Source: Hydrocarboniphaga daqingensis (lineage in GTDB: Bacteria; Pseudomonadota; Gammaproteobacteria; Nevskiales; Nevskiaceae). From it: DNA of 64,000 nucleotides. The notes beneath the pieces are model-generated. The model was not told the DNA's origin. It worked only from the letters and a program-made list of their open reading frames with translations, and ran no database searches. Below, in pieces: positions 25,689-35,520 of the stretch. Within the stretch, counting starts at the first letter, position 1. Every line of letters begins with the position of its first letter. The stretch lies in assembly GCF_900129825.1 (NCBI RefSeq), contig NZ_FQWZ01000007.1, positions 62,001-126,000 of the forward strand, in the 5' to 3' direction. The position numbers and the translations under genes were made by a program.

Positions 25689-25712
25689 CGCTATATAGTC
25701 GGCGATATAGCG
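25689..25712 (+). promoter_or_regulatory. ModE box upstream of modABC
   Basis: Perfect inverted half-sites CGCTATAT (25689-25696) and ATATAGCG (25705-25712) are separated by 8 bp, matching the known ModE operator architecture. The box ends 20 bp before the modA start codon. Molybdate-bound ModE would be expected to repress modABC here; a modE gene is convergent with modC. Confidence 0.85.
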
Positions 25713-25732
25713 GATCGACCGGGGGACATCGG

Positions 25733-26536
25733 ATGGCAGCAGCACAAGCACCTCGGCGCGGCAGCGTCGCGAGCTGGCTGCTGCGCTGTGGCCTGCTGCT
25801 GGTGGGTCTGCTGCCGTCGCCGGCACCGGCAACCGATGCGCGGCTGCGGACCTATGCCGCCGCCAGCCTGACCGATGTGCTTGGCGATATCGCCGCGCAG
25901 TGGACGGCCGACGGCCATTCGCGTCCGCAACTGGTGCTGGCCTCGTCGTCGACGCTGGCCCGGCAGATCGAAGCCGGCGCACCGGCCGACGTGTTCGCGT
26001 CGGCCGATAGTGCCTGGATGGATCAAGTGCAGCGGGCAGGGCGCGTCGCCGACGGTCAGCGGATCGACTTGCTCGGCAATGCTCTGGTGCTGATCGCGCC
26101 CAAGGGCCGCGCGCCGGCCGTGACGATGGCGCCGGGCTTCAATATGGCGGCGTCGTTCGACGGCAGGCTGTGTACCGGTGAGCCCGGCGTGGTGCCGGTG
26201 GGCCGCTATGCACAAGCCGCGCTGCAGTCACTGGGTTGGTGGGCGTCACTGCGGGGGCGCATCGTCGGCACCGACGACGTGCTCACGGCGCTGGCCTTCG
26301 TCGAGCGCGGCGAGTGCGCGCTCGGCATCGTCTACGCCACTGACGCGGCGACCAGCGCACGCGTCGAGGTCGTCGCGCGCTTTCCGGCTGACACGCATCC
26401 GCCGATCGTCTATCCGTTTGCGTTGTTGCGCGACGCCAGTCCGGCTGGACGCGATTGGTTTCTCTATCTGCAATCACAGGCGGCGCGGCGCGTGTTCGAG
26501 CGCCATGGCTTCGTCTGGCTGCCGGCGAGCCGCTGA
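25733..26536 (+). CDS. modA: Molybdate ABC transporter, substrate-binding protein
   Basis: This 267-residue periplasmic binding protein has a signal peptide ending PAPAT, followed by LRTYAAASLTDVLGDIA, the ModA start of the mature protein. SSSTLARQIEAGAPADVFAS is the typical oxyanion-binding loop region. Molybdate or tungstate is the expected ligand. The start ATG follows a GGGGGA ribosome-binding sequence and lies downstream of the ModE box. Its TGA overlaps the modB ATG (TGATG). Confidence 0.95.
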   Translation: MAAAQAPRRGSVASWLLRCGLLLVGLLPSPAPATDARLRTYAAASLTDVLGDIAAQWTADGHSRPQLVLASSSTLARQIEAGAPADVFASADSAWMDQVQRAGRVADGQRIDLLGNALVLIAPKGRAPAVTMAPGFNMAASFDGRLCTGEPGVVPVGRYAQAALQSLGWWASLRGRIVGTDDVLTALAFVERGECALGIVYATDAATSARVEVVARFPADTHPPIVYPFALLRDASPAGRDWFLYLQSQAARRVFERHGFVWLPASR

Positions 26537-27240
26537 TGCTGACACCCGACGAGCTGACCGCGCTGTGGCTGTCGGCCAAGGTCGGCTTCTGGGCCACGCT
26601 GGTGTCGATGCCGCTGGCGGTGGCGTGCGGCGCGCTGCTGGCGCGCTACTCGTTCCGCGGCAAGCTGGTCGTCGAAGCGCTGGTGCAGTTGCCGATGGTG
26701 CTGCCGCCGGTGGTGCCCGGTTACCTGCTGCTGATGCTGCTGGGTACGCAGGGGCCGCTGGGCGCGTGGCTGCAGCGCGTCGCCGGCATCACGTTGGCGT
26801 TCGACTGGAAAGGCGCGGTGCTGGCCTCGGCGACGATGGCGTTTCCGCTGGCGGTGCAGCCGATCCGCCTGGCGTTCGAGCTGGTCGACGCGCGGCTTGA
26901 GCGCGCGGCCGCGACGCTGGGCGCCTCGCCCTGGCAGGTGTTTGCCAGCGTGACGCTGCCGCTGGCGATGCCGGGCATCGTCGTCGGCGCGATCCTGTGT
27001 TTTTCGCGCAGCCTGGGTGAGTTCGGCGCGACGATGGCCTTCGTCGGCAACATCCCGGGGCAGACGCGCACGCTGCCGCTGGCGATCTATTCCTACGCAC
27101 ATCTGCCGGGCGGCGAAGCCGCGTCGCTGCGGCTGGCGCTGTTGTCGATCGGGCTCGCGTTTGCAGCGCTGCTCGCCAGCCATGTCGTCACCGCGCGGCT
27201 GCGGCGGCGCTGGGCGCTGCCGACACGGCGTGACGCCTGA
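26536..27240 (+). CDS. modB: Molybdate ABC transporter, permease
   Basis: This 234-residue inner-membrane permease has about five to six helices and the EAA-type loop typical of ABC importers (ERAAATLGASPWQVFASVTLP). The sequence SRSLGEFGATMAFVGNIPGQ is strongly conserved in ModB. Both its start and its stop overlap neighbours by one base (TGATG), so modABC is translationally coupled. Confidence 0.95.
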   Translation: MLTPDELTALWLSAKVGFWATLVSMPLAVACGALLARYSFRGKLVVEALVQLPMVLPPVVPGYLLLMLLGTQGPLGAWLQRVAGITLAFDWKGAVLASATMAFPLAVQPIRLAFELVDARLERAAATLGASPWQVFASVTLPLAMPGIVVGAILCFSRSLGEFGATMAFVGNIPGQTRTLPLAIYSYAHLPGGEAASLRLALLSIGLAFAALLASHVVTARLRRRWALPTRRDA

Positions 27241-27896
27241 TGCTGGACGTCGATCTACATTTCAGCCGCGGCGACTTTCAGCTGCAGGTTCAACACCGCT
27301 TCGATCCGGGCGTCACCGGCATCTGCGGTCCGTCGGGATCGGGCAAGAGCAGTCTGCTGGCGCTGATCGCCGGATTGCTGGTGCCGCAGCAGGGGCGCAT
27401 CACGTTCGACGGACGCTGCTGGGTCGATACCGCGCGCGGGTGCTTCTTGCCGCCGCACCAGCGGCGCATTGGTCTGGTGTTCCAGGACGGGCAGCTGTTC
27501 CCGCATCTGAGCGTCCACGCCAACTTGCACTATGCGCTGCGCTGGCTGCCGGCTGCACAGCGACGCGTCGCGCCTGACGCCGTCATCGACCTGCTGGAAC
27601 TGCGGCCGTTGTTGCAGCGCCGACCGGATCAGCTCAGTGGCGGCGAGCGCCAGCGCGTCGCGCTGGGGCGCGCGCTGCTGATGTCGCCGCAACTGTTGCT
27701 GCTCGACGAGCCGCTGTCGGCGCTCGACGCGCGGCTCAAGGCGCAGATCCTGCCGTTTCTACAGCGTGTGCGCGATCAGATGCACCTGCCGATGCTGTAC
27801 GTCAGCCATGCGCCGCAAGAGATCGCGGCGCTGACCACGCAGGTGTTGGCGATCGCCGATGGTCGTCTGGCGCCCGCGATCGCCGCTGATGCTTAG
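27240..27896 (+). CDS. modC: Molybdate ABC transporter, ATPase (short, no Mop domain)
   Basis: The 218-residue ATPase has Walker A GPSGSGKS, signature LSGGERQR and Walker B LLLLDEP followed by an H-loop (SHAPQE). Canonical ModC is about 350 residues with a C-terminal molybdate-binding Mop domain; here that domain is missing and the gene ends soon after the ATPase core. The stop TAG overlaps the stop TAA of the convergent modE. Trans-inhibition by molybdate through a C-terminal domain is therefore not expected. Confidence 0.93.
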   Translation: MLDVDLHFSRGDFQLQVQHRFDPGVTGICGPSGSGKSSLLALIAGLLVPQQGRITFDGRCWVDTARGCFLPPHQRRIGLVFQDGQLFPHLSVHANLHYALRWLPAAQRRVAPDAVIDLLELRPLLQRRPDQLSGGERQRVALGRALLMSPQLLLLDEPLSALDARLKAQILPFLQRVRDQMHLPMLYVSHAPQEIAALTTQVLAIADGRLAPAIAADA

Positions 27897-28714
27897 CTCG
27901 CGACGCTCAGGATCACGCTCGACGCCTTGAACAGGGCCACCACGTCGTCGCCCGGTGTCAGTGCCAGTGCTTCGGCGCTGCTCTGCGTGATCACGGCCGA
28001 CAGCGTGTTACCACCGGCCAGTTCAATCGTCACGTCGGTGTTGACCGCGCCGGCCTGCAGCGCAACGACGCGGCCGCGCAGTTGGTTGCGCGCTGATATG
28101 CGCAAGTGCGGCTGAGACGCATCGACGACGGCGAGCATGACCCACGAGGCCTTGATCAGGGCAGCGGCTTCGGTGCCGACCGCCAGGCCCATCGCCTCGG
28201 TGCTGGCCTGCGTGATGATCGCCACGATGCGGTCGCCACCGCGCAGCTGCAGCGTGATCTCATCGTTGACCGCGCCGCGCGTGATCGCGACGACGCGGCC
28301 CCACAGTTGATTGCGCGCACTGGTCTTCATCGTCAGCCTCTGTAGCAGCGACAGATCGCTGCGAGCCTGCCCCAGGCTCTGGTTCAGCGCGTCGACGAAG
28401 CGCGCGTGCTGCTCAGCGGCGACGCGATAGCTCGCCAGCAGTGCGGCGCCGCGAGCCGTCAGCGCGGTGCCGCCACCGCCGGGACCGCCGGCCATGCGGG
28501 CGACCAAGGGTTCGTCGGCAAGATTGTTCATCGCCTCGACCGCATCCCAGGCGGCCTTGTAGCTCAAGCCGATCGCCTTGGCGGCCTGGGTGATCGAGCC
28601 GGTACCGGCAATGGCTTCGAGCAGCGCCATGCGCTTCTCGCCCGCGAGCACGCCGTCGCCGGACGCCAGGCTCAAGCTTGCCTGCAGCGCCAGCGGCGGC
28701 TTGCTCGACGCCAT
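27893..28714 (-). CDS. modE: Molybdate-responsive regulator
   Basis: The 273-residue protein has an N-terminal winged helix (ITQAAKAIGLSYKAAWDAVE, the ModE recognition region) and two C-terminal Mop domains, each beginning SARNQLxGRVVA (about residues 131-196 and 203-270). This is the classic ModE layout: a DNA-binding dimer that represses modABC when molybdate is bound. The start ATG overlaps the upstream permease TGA (TGATG), so it is translationally coupled to the exporter operon. It converges on modC. Confidence 0.95.
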   Translation of the reverse strand: MASSKPPLALQASLSLASGDGVLAGEKRMALLEAIAGTGSITQAAKAIGLSYKAAWDAVEAMNNLADEPLVARMAGGPGGGGTALTARGAALLASYRVAAEQHARFVDALNQSLGQARSDLSLLQRLTMKTSARNQLWGRVVAITRGAVNDEITLQLRGGDRIVAIITQASTEAMGLAVGTEAAALIKASWVMLAVVDASQPHLRISARNQLRGRVVALQAGAVNTDVTIELAGGNTLSAVITQSSAEALALTPGDDVVALFKASSVILSVAS

Positions 28715-29892
28715 CAGCCGGCCCGCAGCGCCGTGGCGATCGGCAAGCGTGCTGCACGCACGGCCGGGAACAAGCCGCCGATCACGCCGATCACACAAGC
28801 CCAGACGATGCCATTGACCAGCAGCGCCGGGCTCACGGTCAGGTTGAACACGACTTGCGTGAAGTTGGCGCCGAGCGTGTTGACGGTGTTGCCGTTGAAG
28901 AAGATCCACGCGCCGATTGCGCCGAGCGCACCGCCGATCAAGGCCAGTGCCAAGGCTTCGACGAACACCGACACGACGACCGGCAACGCACCAAAGCCGA
29001 TTGCGCGCAGCGTGGCGATCTCCACACCGCGTGACGAAACGGCGGTGTACATCGTGTTCAGCGTGCCGAAAATCGCACCCAGCGCCATGATGCCGCCGAC
29101 GCCGAACGACAGCAGATCGAGCAGCTTTTTTAAGCCCTGCGACTGCTTGGCGTAGTAGTCGGGCTCGCGCTTCACATCGACGCCCAGCGTCGGATCGGTG
29201 GTCAGCCGGTCCTTGTAGGCGTTGAACGCCTCCGGCGATTCGAGCATCACCGTCACCGACTGGAACAGGTTGCGACGGTACGCCGACAGCGCGGTTTCGA
29301 TGTCCGTCATCAACTCGGATTCGTGCGCGTCGCCGTTGCTTTCGAAGATGCCGACGACGGTCCAGTCGGCGTCGCGGAACGATACCTTGCTGCCCAGATC
29401 GAGCCCGGAGAATTGCTTGACGGCGCCGCGGCCGACGATCAGCTCGCGCAGCGCCGGCGTGAACATGCGGCCTTCGACGATGCGGATTTCGGGCCGCAGT
29501 ACGGGCATCTTCGGGCCGACGCCGCGCAGCGTCACGTTGGCGCCCGAGCCGCTCGCCTTCAGCGGCAGGCTGACGATGGCGACCATGTCGGCCGAGCCGA
29601 TCGGCTTGCCGTCGGCATCACGCTTGACGCCGGGAGCATCCAGGATGGTCAACGTGTTGTCGCGCGAAATGGTGCTCGACAGCTCGGCTTCGGAGCCGCC
29701 GCGCAGCACGATCACGCGGTCGTCGCGCCCGGTGTTGGATAGCGTCTTCTGGAAGCCGGTGGCCATCGCACCGACCGACACCAGCACGGCGACGGTCACC
29801 GCGATGCCGATGACGATGACCAGCGAGATGCCGAGCCGTTGCGGCAACGCGCGGAGGTTCATGCTGGTGACGGCGATTGTCTGTTTGAACAT
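28714..29892 (-). CDS. MacB-type FtsX-like ABC permease
   Basis: This 392-residue permease has an N-terminal transmembrane helix (LGISLVIVIGIAVTVAVLVSVGA), a large periplasmic MacB-like domain and three C-terminal helices around GGIMALGAIFGTLNTMY and a final FPAVRAARLPIATALR. It belongs to the mechanotransmission exporters (MacB/LolC family), which move substrates from the periplasm rather than across the inner membrane. It is the second permease of the operon. The cargo is unknown. Confidence 0.9.
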   Translation of the reverse strand: MFKQTIAVTSMNLRALPQRLGISLVIVIGIAVTVAVLVSVGAMATGFQKTLSNTGRDDRVIVLRGGSEAELSSTISRDNTLTILDAPGVKRDADGKPIGSADMVAIVSLPLKASGSGANVTLRGVGPKMPVLRPEIRIVEGRMFTPALRELIVGRGAVKQFSGLDLGSKVSFRDADWTVVGIFESNGDAHESELMTDIETALSAYRRNLFQSVTVMLESPEAFNAYKDRLTTDPTLGVDVKREPDYYAKQSQGLKKLLDLLSFGVGGIMALGAIFGTLNTMYTAVSSRGVEIATLRAIGFGALPVVVSVFVEALALALIGGALGAIGAWIFFNGNTVNTLGANFTQVVFNLTVSPALLVNGIVWACVIGVIGGLFPAVRAARLPIATALRAG

Positions 29893-29962
29893 GGCCCACT
29901 CACGGATGCTGGTGTTGATTGACCGGGTCGGCGACGGCCCGGACTCGCCAGAATGGCGCGCG

Positions 29963-31111
29963 CTAGCGTCCCGCCAGCGCGTCGACGATATTCAAGCTGC
30001 GCGCCCGCAGCGCCGGTGGCAGGCCGGTGATCAGCGCCAGCAGCACGGCCGCGATCAGCCCGCCGGCGACAACTTCGCCCGGCAGTCGGACCAAGCCGAG
30101 TACGTCTTTCAGCGCCGGGAACAACAGCGCCGCGATACCCAAACCCAGACAGGCCGACAGCACGCACAGCAGCACGGATTCGCCGAGCACCAGCGTCAGC
30201 ACCCTGGCATCGGAGAAGCCTAGTGTCTTGAGCACGGCCAGCTCGGGGACGCGCTCGCGCACCGACTGCATCATCGTGCTGCCGGTTGCGAACAGCAGCG
30301 CGACGAACACGGCGATCAGAATCCGGGTGACGATGTAGTTGATGTCGCCGAGCTGCTTGAGAAAGCTCATCTGGAATTCCTTTTCCGACTGCGCCTTGGT
30401 CTCGTCGGTGGAATTGGCGAACAGCGCATCGATCGCCGCACCGACCTGAGCCGCCTGGTTGGCGTCCTTGATCCGCACGATGTACCAGCCGACGCGACCG
30501 CGTCCGAAGGCACGCGCTTCGTCGAAGTTTTCGTGCTGGAAGAAGAACTGGTTTTCCTGGCCGACATCGGTCGGCACCGTGTAGATGCCGACGATCTCGA
30601 AGTTCCAGTCGGAGCTGCCGTTGTCCTTGCGCGTCCAGATCGTCGAATGCAGTGGAATGCGATCGCCGATTTTCCACCCGTACTTGGTCGCCAGCGCCGC
30701 GCCGACCACGGCGCCGCCGCGATTGCGCTCGAACGCCTGCAGCTGATCCTCGGGCAGCTTGAACTCGGGGTACATGTCGAAGTGGCGGCGCGGCTCGACC
30801 GGGAACGAGAAGATGAAGTTCTTCGGGTCCTGGAAGTAAGCACCGAACCAGCTGTTGAAGCTGACCGCATCGACGCCGTCGACGGCCGCGATCTGCTGCA
30901 TCTGCGAATACGGCAGCGACTCGGTAAACGAGATCTTGCTGACGACGACCAGACGATTGACGTTGGCCAAGTCGGCGGTGCGCTCGAAGGCCGCGTTGAC
31001 GCCTTGCAGCATGCCGAACAGCAGAAAGGCCGCGACGATCGACAGCAGCGTGAAGATCGTCCGCGTCTTCTTGCGCCACAGCGACGCCCACAACAAGGGC
31101 AGGAATTTCAT
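29963..31111 (-). CDS. MacB-type FtsX-like ABC permease
   Basis: This is the first of two paralogous permeases, 382 residues, with the MacB fold: an N-terminal helix (TIFTLLSIVAAFLLFGML), a periplasmic domain and C-terminal helices including ERVPELAVLKTLGFSD, the conserved FtsX-loop. I start it at the ATG giving MKFLPLLWASLW, 7 nt after a GGAG. The ATPase gene ends 13 bp upstream. The two permeases probably form a heterodimer. Confidence 0.9.
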   Translation of the reverse strand: MKFLPLLWASLWRKKTRTIFTLLSIVAAFLLFGMLQGVNAAFERTADLANVNRLVVVSKISFTESLPYSQMQQIAAVDGVDAVSFNSWFGAYFQDPKNFIFSFPVEPRRHFDMYPEFKLPEDQLQAFERNRGGAVVGAALATKYGWKIGDRIPLHSTIWTRKDNGSSDWNFEIVGIYTVPTDVGQENQFFFQHENFDEARAFGRGRVGWYIVRIKDANQAAQVGAAIDALFANSTDETKAQSEKEFQMSFLKQLGDINYIVTRILIAVFVALLFATGSTMMQSVRERVPELAVLKTLGFSDARVLTLVLGESVLLCVLSACLGLGIAALLFPALKDVLGLVRLPGEVVAGGLIAAVLLALITGLPPALRARSLNIVDALAGR

Positions 31112-31124
31112 GGCGTACTCCGCG

Positions 31125-31826
<702 letters not shown>

Positions 31827-31867
31827 GGGGCTTTCCTTTGCAACGCTCTTGAAAATGGAACGGAAAA

Positions 31868-33100
31868 CTACGGTTTGACGATGACGGTTTGACCGTCGGC
31901 AAACGTGCTGCTGTCGCCGATGGCGACGCGCTCGCCGGCCGACAGGCCGGCCAGCACAGTCAGCGTTTCGCCTTGCGAGGGCCCCAGCTTGACCGCACGA
32001 CGTTCGAGCTTGTCGTCGCGGACCACCCAGGCCACGCCGGTATCGCCACTCACTTGCACCGCACGCGCCGGCACGCGTACGCCGGCCGGCGCTGCAACGG
32101 CGCCGGCGCTCGGCGCGGCGCTGAGAAACGCGACGCGCGCGCCCATGTCCGGCAGCACGCGCGGGTCGCCCTTCTGCTTGAAGCCGACACGAACTTTGAC
32201 GGTGGCCTTGGCGCGATCGGCGGTGGGGATAATCGCGATCACTTCGGCCGGGATTTCCCAGTCCGGATACGCATTGAGCTTGATCAATGCCGGCTGCGCG
32301 GGACTGACGCGGTTGATGAAGCTTTCGTTGACGTCGACTTCGACTTCCAGCGATTCCATGTCGACGATCGTGCCGATGCCGGTGCGAGTGAAGCCACCGC
32401 CGGCCGACAGCGGCGAGACGATTTCGCCGGTCTGCGCGGCCTTGACCGTGATCACGCCGGCAAACGGAGCGCGCACGACGGTGTCGTCGAGGTTCTTCTG
32501 CGAGACGTTGACGGTGCGCGACGCCACCTCGCTGTTGCGCTGGGCGGTGACCAGCTGCGCCTTGAGGTTGTCGAGCGTGGTCCGTGCGTTGTCGACATCG
32601 GCCTGGCTGACGAAATTGCGCGCCAGAAGCTGCTGGCGACGCTCGTAGTCCCGCTGGGCATTGTCGAGTTGCACGCGCACTTGCTGCTCGGATGCCCGTG
32701 CCAGCGCCAGCTGGGCTTGCGCCTGGTCAAAGCTGGCGCGGATGTTGGTGTCGTCGAGCCGGCCCACGATCTGACCTGCCGCAACGCGCTGCCCTTCTTC
32801 GATCAGCACCTCGATCACCTTGCCGGTGATTTCCGACGACACGGTGGCCATGCGCCGCGCAACGACGTAGCCCGAGGCGTCGAGCGTCGAGGCCGGCGCA
32901 CCACTCGCGCCGCCGGCCGACTCGACCCGCGCCACCTGCACGGCGATGCCATCGGGCCGCATCAGCCACCAGGCCACGGCCGCGATCAGCGCTGCGACGA
33001 TCAGGCCGATCACGATCCAGCGGCCGACGCCTACTTCGCCATCAGGCTCCGGGGCACGGTCGATCTTCAGCTGGTTCAGCAGTGCGGCTTTGTCGTTCAT
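31868..33100 (-). CDS. MacA/HlyD-like periplasmic adaptor protein
   Basis: This 410-residue membrane-fusion protein has an N-terminal membrane helix (about residues 26-47), a split lipoyl domain (AGQIVGRLDDTNI and DDTVVRAPFAGVITVKAAQTG), a coiled-coil hairpin between them (QAQAQLALARASEQQVRVQL, QQLLARNFVSQADVDNARTT) and beta-barrel/membrane-proximal domains. It should link the MacB-type permeases to an outer-membrane channel. It is the first gene of the minus-strand exporter operon. Confidence 0.92.
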   Translation of the reverse strand: MNDKAALLNQLKIDRAPEPDGEVGVGRWIVIGLIVAALIAAVAWWLMRPDGIAVQVARVESAGGASGAPASTLDASGYVVARRMATVSSEITGKVIEVLIEEGQRVAAGQIVGRLDDTNIRASFDQAQAQLALARASEQQVRVQLDNAQRDYERRQQLLARNFVSQADVDNARTTLDNLKAQLVTAQRNSEVASRTVNVSQKNLDDTVVRAPFAGVITVKAAQTGEIVSPLSAGGGFTRTGIGTIVDMESLEVEVDVNESFINRVSPAQPALIKLNAYPDWEIPAEVIAIIPTADRAKATVKVRVGFKQKGDPRVLPDMGARVAFLSAAPSAGAVAAPAGVRVPARAVQVSGDTGVAWVVRDDKLERRAVKLGPSQGETLTVLAGLSAGERVAIGDSSTFADGQTVIVKP

Positions 33101-33189
33101 GGAAGGCGTGGAAACGCGGGCGGAACCGCGACCAGGCTAGCTTGGCAGCTTGGCGATCCACGTCAACCGGCGTTCGCTGTCGCGCGCAC

Positions 33190-33223
33190 AGCCAAAAGGC
33201 CGGTCCTTGCGGACCGGCCTTTT
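33190..33223. terminator. Rho-independent terminator hairpin
   Basis: A perfect stem of about 15 bp (CCAAAAGGCCGGTCC with its complement) closes around TTGC. It lies after the stop of the poly-Gly lipoprotein gene and before the adaptor gene, so it separates two minus-strand units. Confidence 0.8.
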
Positions 33224-33269
33224 GGAGCCGCGGCGCGCGATCGCCGTCGCGGCGGTCGCGTTGGCTTGA

Positions 33270-35312
33270 CTAGCGCAGCGCTTGAGCGGCGAGCATCGAC
33301 GACGGCGACGGACGTGCGCCGGTCGGCGCTGCAGCCCGAGCGGCCTTGCCGGCGGGCAGCGCCTCGACGTCATAGAAGCGCGCCAGATAGGTCGCCGGTG
33401 TACGGTCGGTGACGACTTCGTTCGGGCCTGCGATCTGGCGCTTCTCGATCCAGTAGTAGCGGCTGCCGGACAGCACGGCCGGGAAGATGCGGCGCTCGTC
33501 GAACGTGGCGCAGTTGGCGCTGCCGGGCTGGCACTGGAAGCTGCCGGTGTTGATGTCGATGCTGCGGCTCAGCAGCACGCTGTTGTCGCTGTCGATGGCC
33601 CACCGGAAGAACTGGTTGGGCGTGTTGCTGCTGTCGACGGTGACGAGGTTGCCGTTGTCGTCGATGAAGTCGTCTTCCTGTGAGCCACTGCCGTTGGCGT
33701 CGAAGCGCAGTCGGAAGCCCTTGGTATTCGGCGCCGGTGCCGTTTCGTTGCCGATGCCGAACTGGTAGTAGCGCGCCGGCAGGGTCTGCGCGGTGAACAC
33801 CGGCGGCGGTGTCTCGATGCTGATCGAGGCGCCGGCGTCGATATAGCGCTGTTCGCCGACCGTCAGGTCATAGAACCCGTCAGACGCCACCGTGTCCACA
33901 TCGCGCAGCAGCCGGTAGGTGCTGCGGACGCCGTTGTCGTAGTTGACGTTGATGCCACGCCCGTCGGTGGTCAGCGTCCACTGGAACGGCAGCCCGAACA
34001 GCACGGTGCGGCCGGAGCCGTCGGCATTGAACGTCGCCACGTCGGCTGCAAGGCTGCTGGTGCTGGCGTCGAACACCTGCAGGCTCTGCGTCGCGTCACG
34101 GACATCATCGAGTGTCAGCGTCTGGAAGTCGCTGGTCGTCAGCAGCGTCCGCGCCGCCGTTTCGGTGACGGTGCGATTGCTCAGTTCCGGGCAATCCAGA
34201 TACGTGATCTGGAACGTCGTCGTCAGCGCCAGCGTGCGATCACTCAAGCGGTTGAGCGAAACGCCCTCGCTGACGAAGCGGGCCTGCACCTGCCGCTGCG
34301 TATTGCCGCAGCGCTCGACCGGGAAGCTGATCGACGACACCGGCTCGGCGTAGCGGATCGCGATCGTGTTGCCCTGAACCTGCCAGGTGGATGCGGCCTT
34401 GCCGTCGCCGTTGGTCACCGAGGCGCTGCCATCGACTGCAAACTCGAAGGCCATCACGCGGTTGGTGAAGTTGAATGTAAAGCCGATCTCGTCCGACAGC
34501 TGCGCCGCGAGCATCGCGGGCGGCGTCGAGCCTGCCGGAAGCGGCGGCGTCACCGCCGGGTCCGCCGCCACGGCGGTCGCGGTCTGCTGAAATACGGCCG
34601 GGTCCTGCGCCTGGGCGCTGGCGATGAACGCTTCGCGTGCCTCGGTGTTGAGCGCCAGCGTCAGCGTCGTCGCCTGGCCGGACGGCAGCGGGTAGCTCGA
34701 CGGACTGTCGACCGCCAGCTTGATCGCGGTCGCCAAGTCCAGCACGTCGCCGCCGTTGATCCCGGTCGCCAGTTGGCTCTTCTGCGCGCTGCTGGTGATC
34801 GGCTGGCCGCCGTTGGCCTGCTGCAGCAGCACGGCTTCGGCGGTGCTGACGTTGGTCACCTGGGTAACGAAGCTTTCAGCGGCCGTCAGGACGCCGTCGC
34901 TGCCCGCTGCGGCGATCAGCGCCGACAGGTCGCCGGCCAGGCTGACCAGTTCCACGAAAGCCTGGGCGCCGACGCCGTCGGCGTTGAGGGTGACAAAGCT
35001 CGCACCGGCATCCCGCGGCACTTCGATCGGCAGCGAGTAGTTGCCCTGCGCATCGGCGGTCGCCGTGAAGCTGCGGCTGCCGACCGCTGCGGTGACCACT
35101 GCGTTGGCAATCGGCGAGTCGACGACTTGGCCTCTGAGTGTCACCTTCAGTGTGGGCACCGGAGGCGGCGGCGTGACCGGGTCGCTGCTGCCCCCACCAC
35201 CGCCGCCGCCGCCACAAGCGGCCAGCGACAGAGTGGCGGCCAGCGCCGCAGGGCGCCAGGGCAGGGAGGTGCGAGCCCGTAACAGGCGGGACTCAGAGAG
35301 GGCTGGATGCAT
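33270..35312 (-). CDS. Poly-glycine lipoprotein of unknown function
   Basis: The 680-residue protein has a lipobox (LSLAAC, Cys33) followed directly by eight glycines and a Ser/Pro-rich linker, a common arrangement in surface or periplasmic lipoproteins. After it comes a short carboxypeptidase-regulatory-like beta-sandwich (VDSPIANAVVTAAV, FTATADAQGNYSLPI). The rest is beta-rich with no family I recognise. AAGGAC precedes the ATG. It is divergent from the winged-helix kinase gene with an 11-bp direct repeat in the shared upstream region, so it is a candidate target of that regulator. Confidence 0.8.
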   Translation of the reverse strand: MHPALSESRLLRARTSLPWRPAALAATLSLAACGGGGGGGGSSDPVTPPPPVPTLKVTLRGQVVDSPIANAVVTAAVGSRSFTATADAQGNYSLPIEVPRDAGASFVTLNADGVGAQAFVELVSLAGDLSALIAAAGSDGVLTAAESFVTQVTNVSTAEAVLLQQANGGQPITSSAQKSQLATGINGGDVLDLATAIKLAVDSPSSYPLPSGQATTLTLALNTEAREAFIASAQAQDPAVFQQTATAVAADPAVTPPLPAGSTPPAMLAAQLSDEIGFTFNFTNRVMAFEFAVDGSASVTNGDGKAASTWQVQGNTIAIRYAEPVSSISFPVERCGNTQRQVQARFVSEGVSLNRLSDRTLALTTTFQITYLDCPELSNRTVTETAARTLLTTSDFQTLTLDDVRDATQSLQVFDASTSSLAADVATFNADGSGRTVLFGLPFQWTLTTDGRGINVNYDNGVRSTYRLLRDVDTVASDGFYDLTVGEQRYIDAGASISIETPPPVFTAQTLPARYYQFGIGNETAPAPNTKGFRLRFDANGSGSQEDDFIDDNGNLVTVDSSNTPNQFFRWAIDSDNSVLLSRSIDINTGSFQCQPGSANCATFDERRIFPAVLSGSRYYWIEKRQIAGPNEVVTDRTPATYLARFYDVEALPAGKAARAAAPTGARPSPSSMLAAQALR

Positions 35313-35380
35313 GACGGTCCTTAGAGTGAGGAGGCCCGAATCGGGACATTCCGGGTTGTAGTCCGCTGCGCTGGCCGAGT

Positions 35381-35400
35381 CCTCACGAAACCCTCACGAA
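35381..35400. promoter_or_regulatory. Direct repeat CCTCACGAA with 11-bp period
   Basis: CCTCACGAA occurs at 35381-35389 and again at 35392-35400. The 11-bp period equals one helical turn, the spacing used by OmpR/PhoB-type winged-helix dimers. It lies between the divergent poly-Gly lipoprotein gene and the gene for a protein that itself carries an OmpR-type winged helix. Use as an operator is inferred. Confidence 0.6.
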
Positions 35401-35520
35401 GCCCGACGGAAACCTGAGGGGCTGTATCGGACCTGCCACATTCGGAGGGCTCACACTGTGACGTGGTTGGGTTATGGTCTGCAGTGGACGCGCTGCTTCT
35501 GCCGCCGCCCGAGGAGCCAT

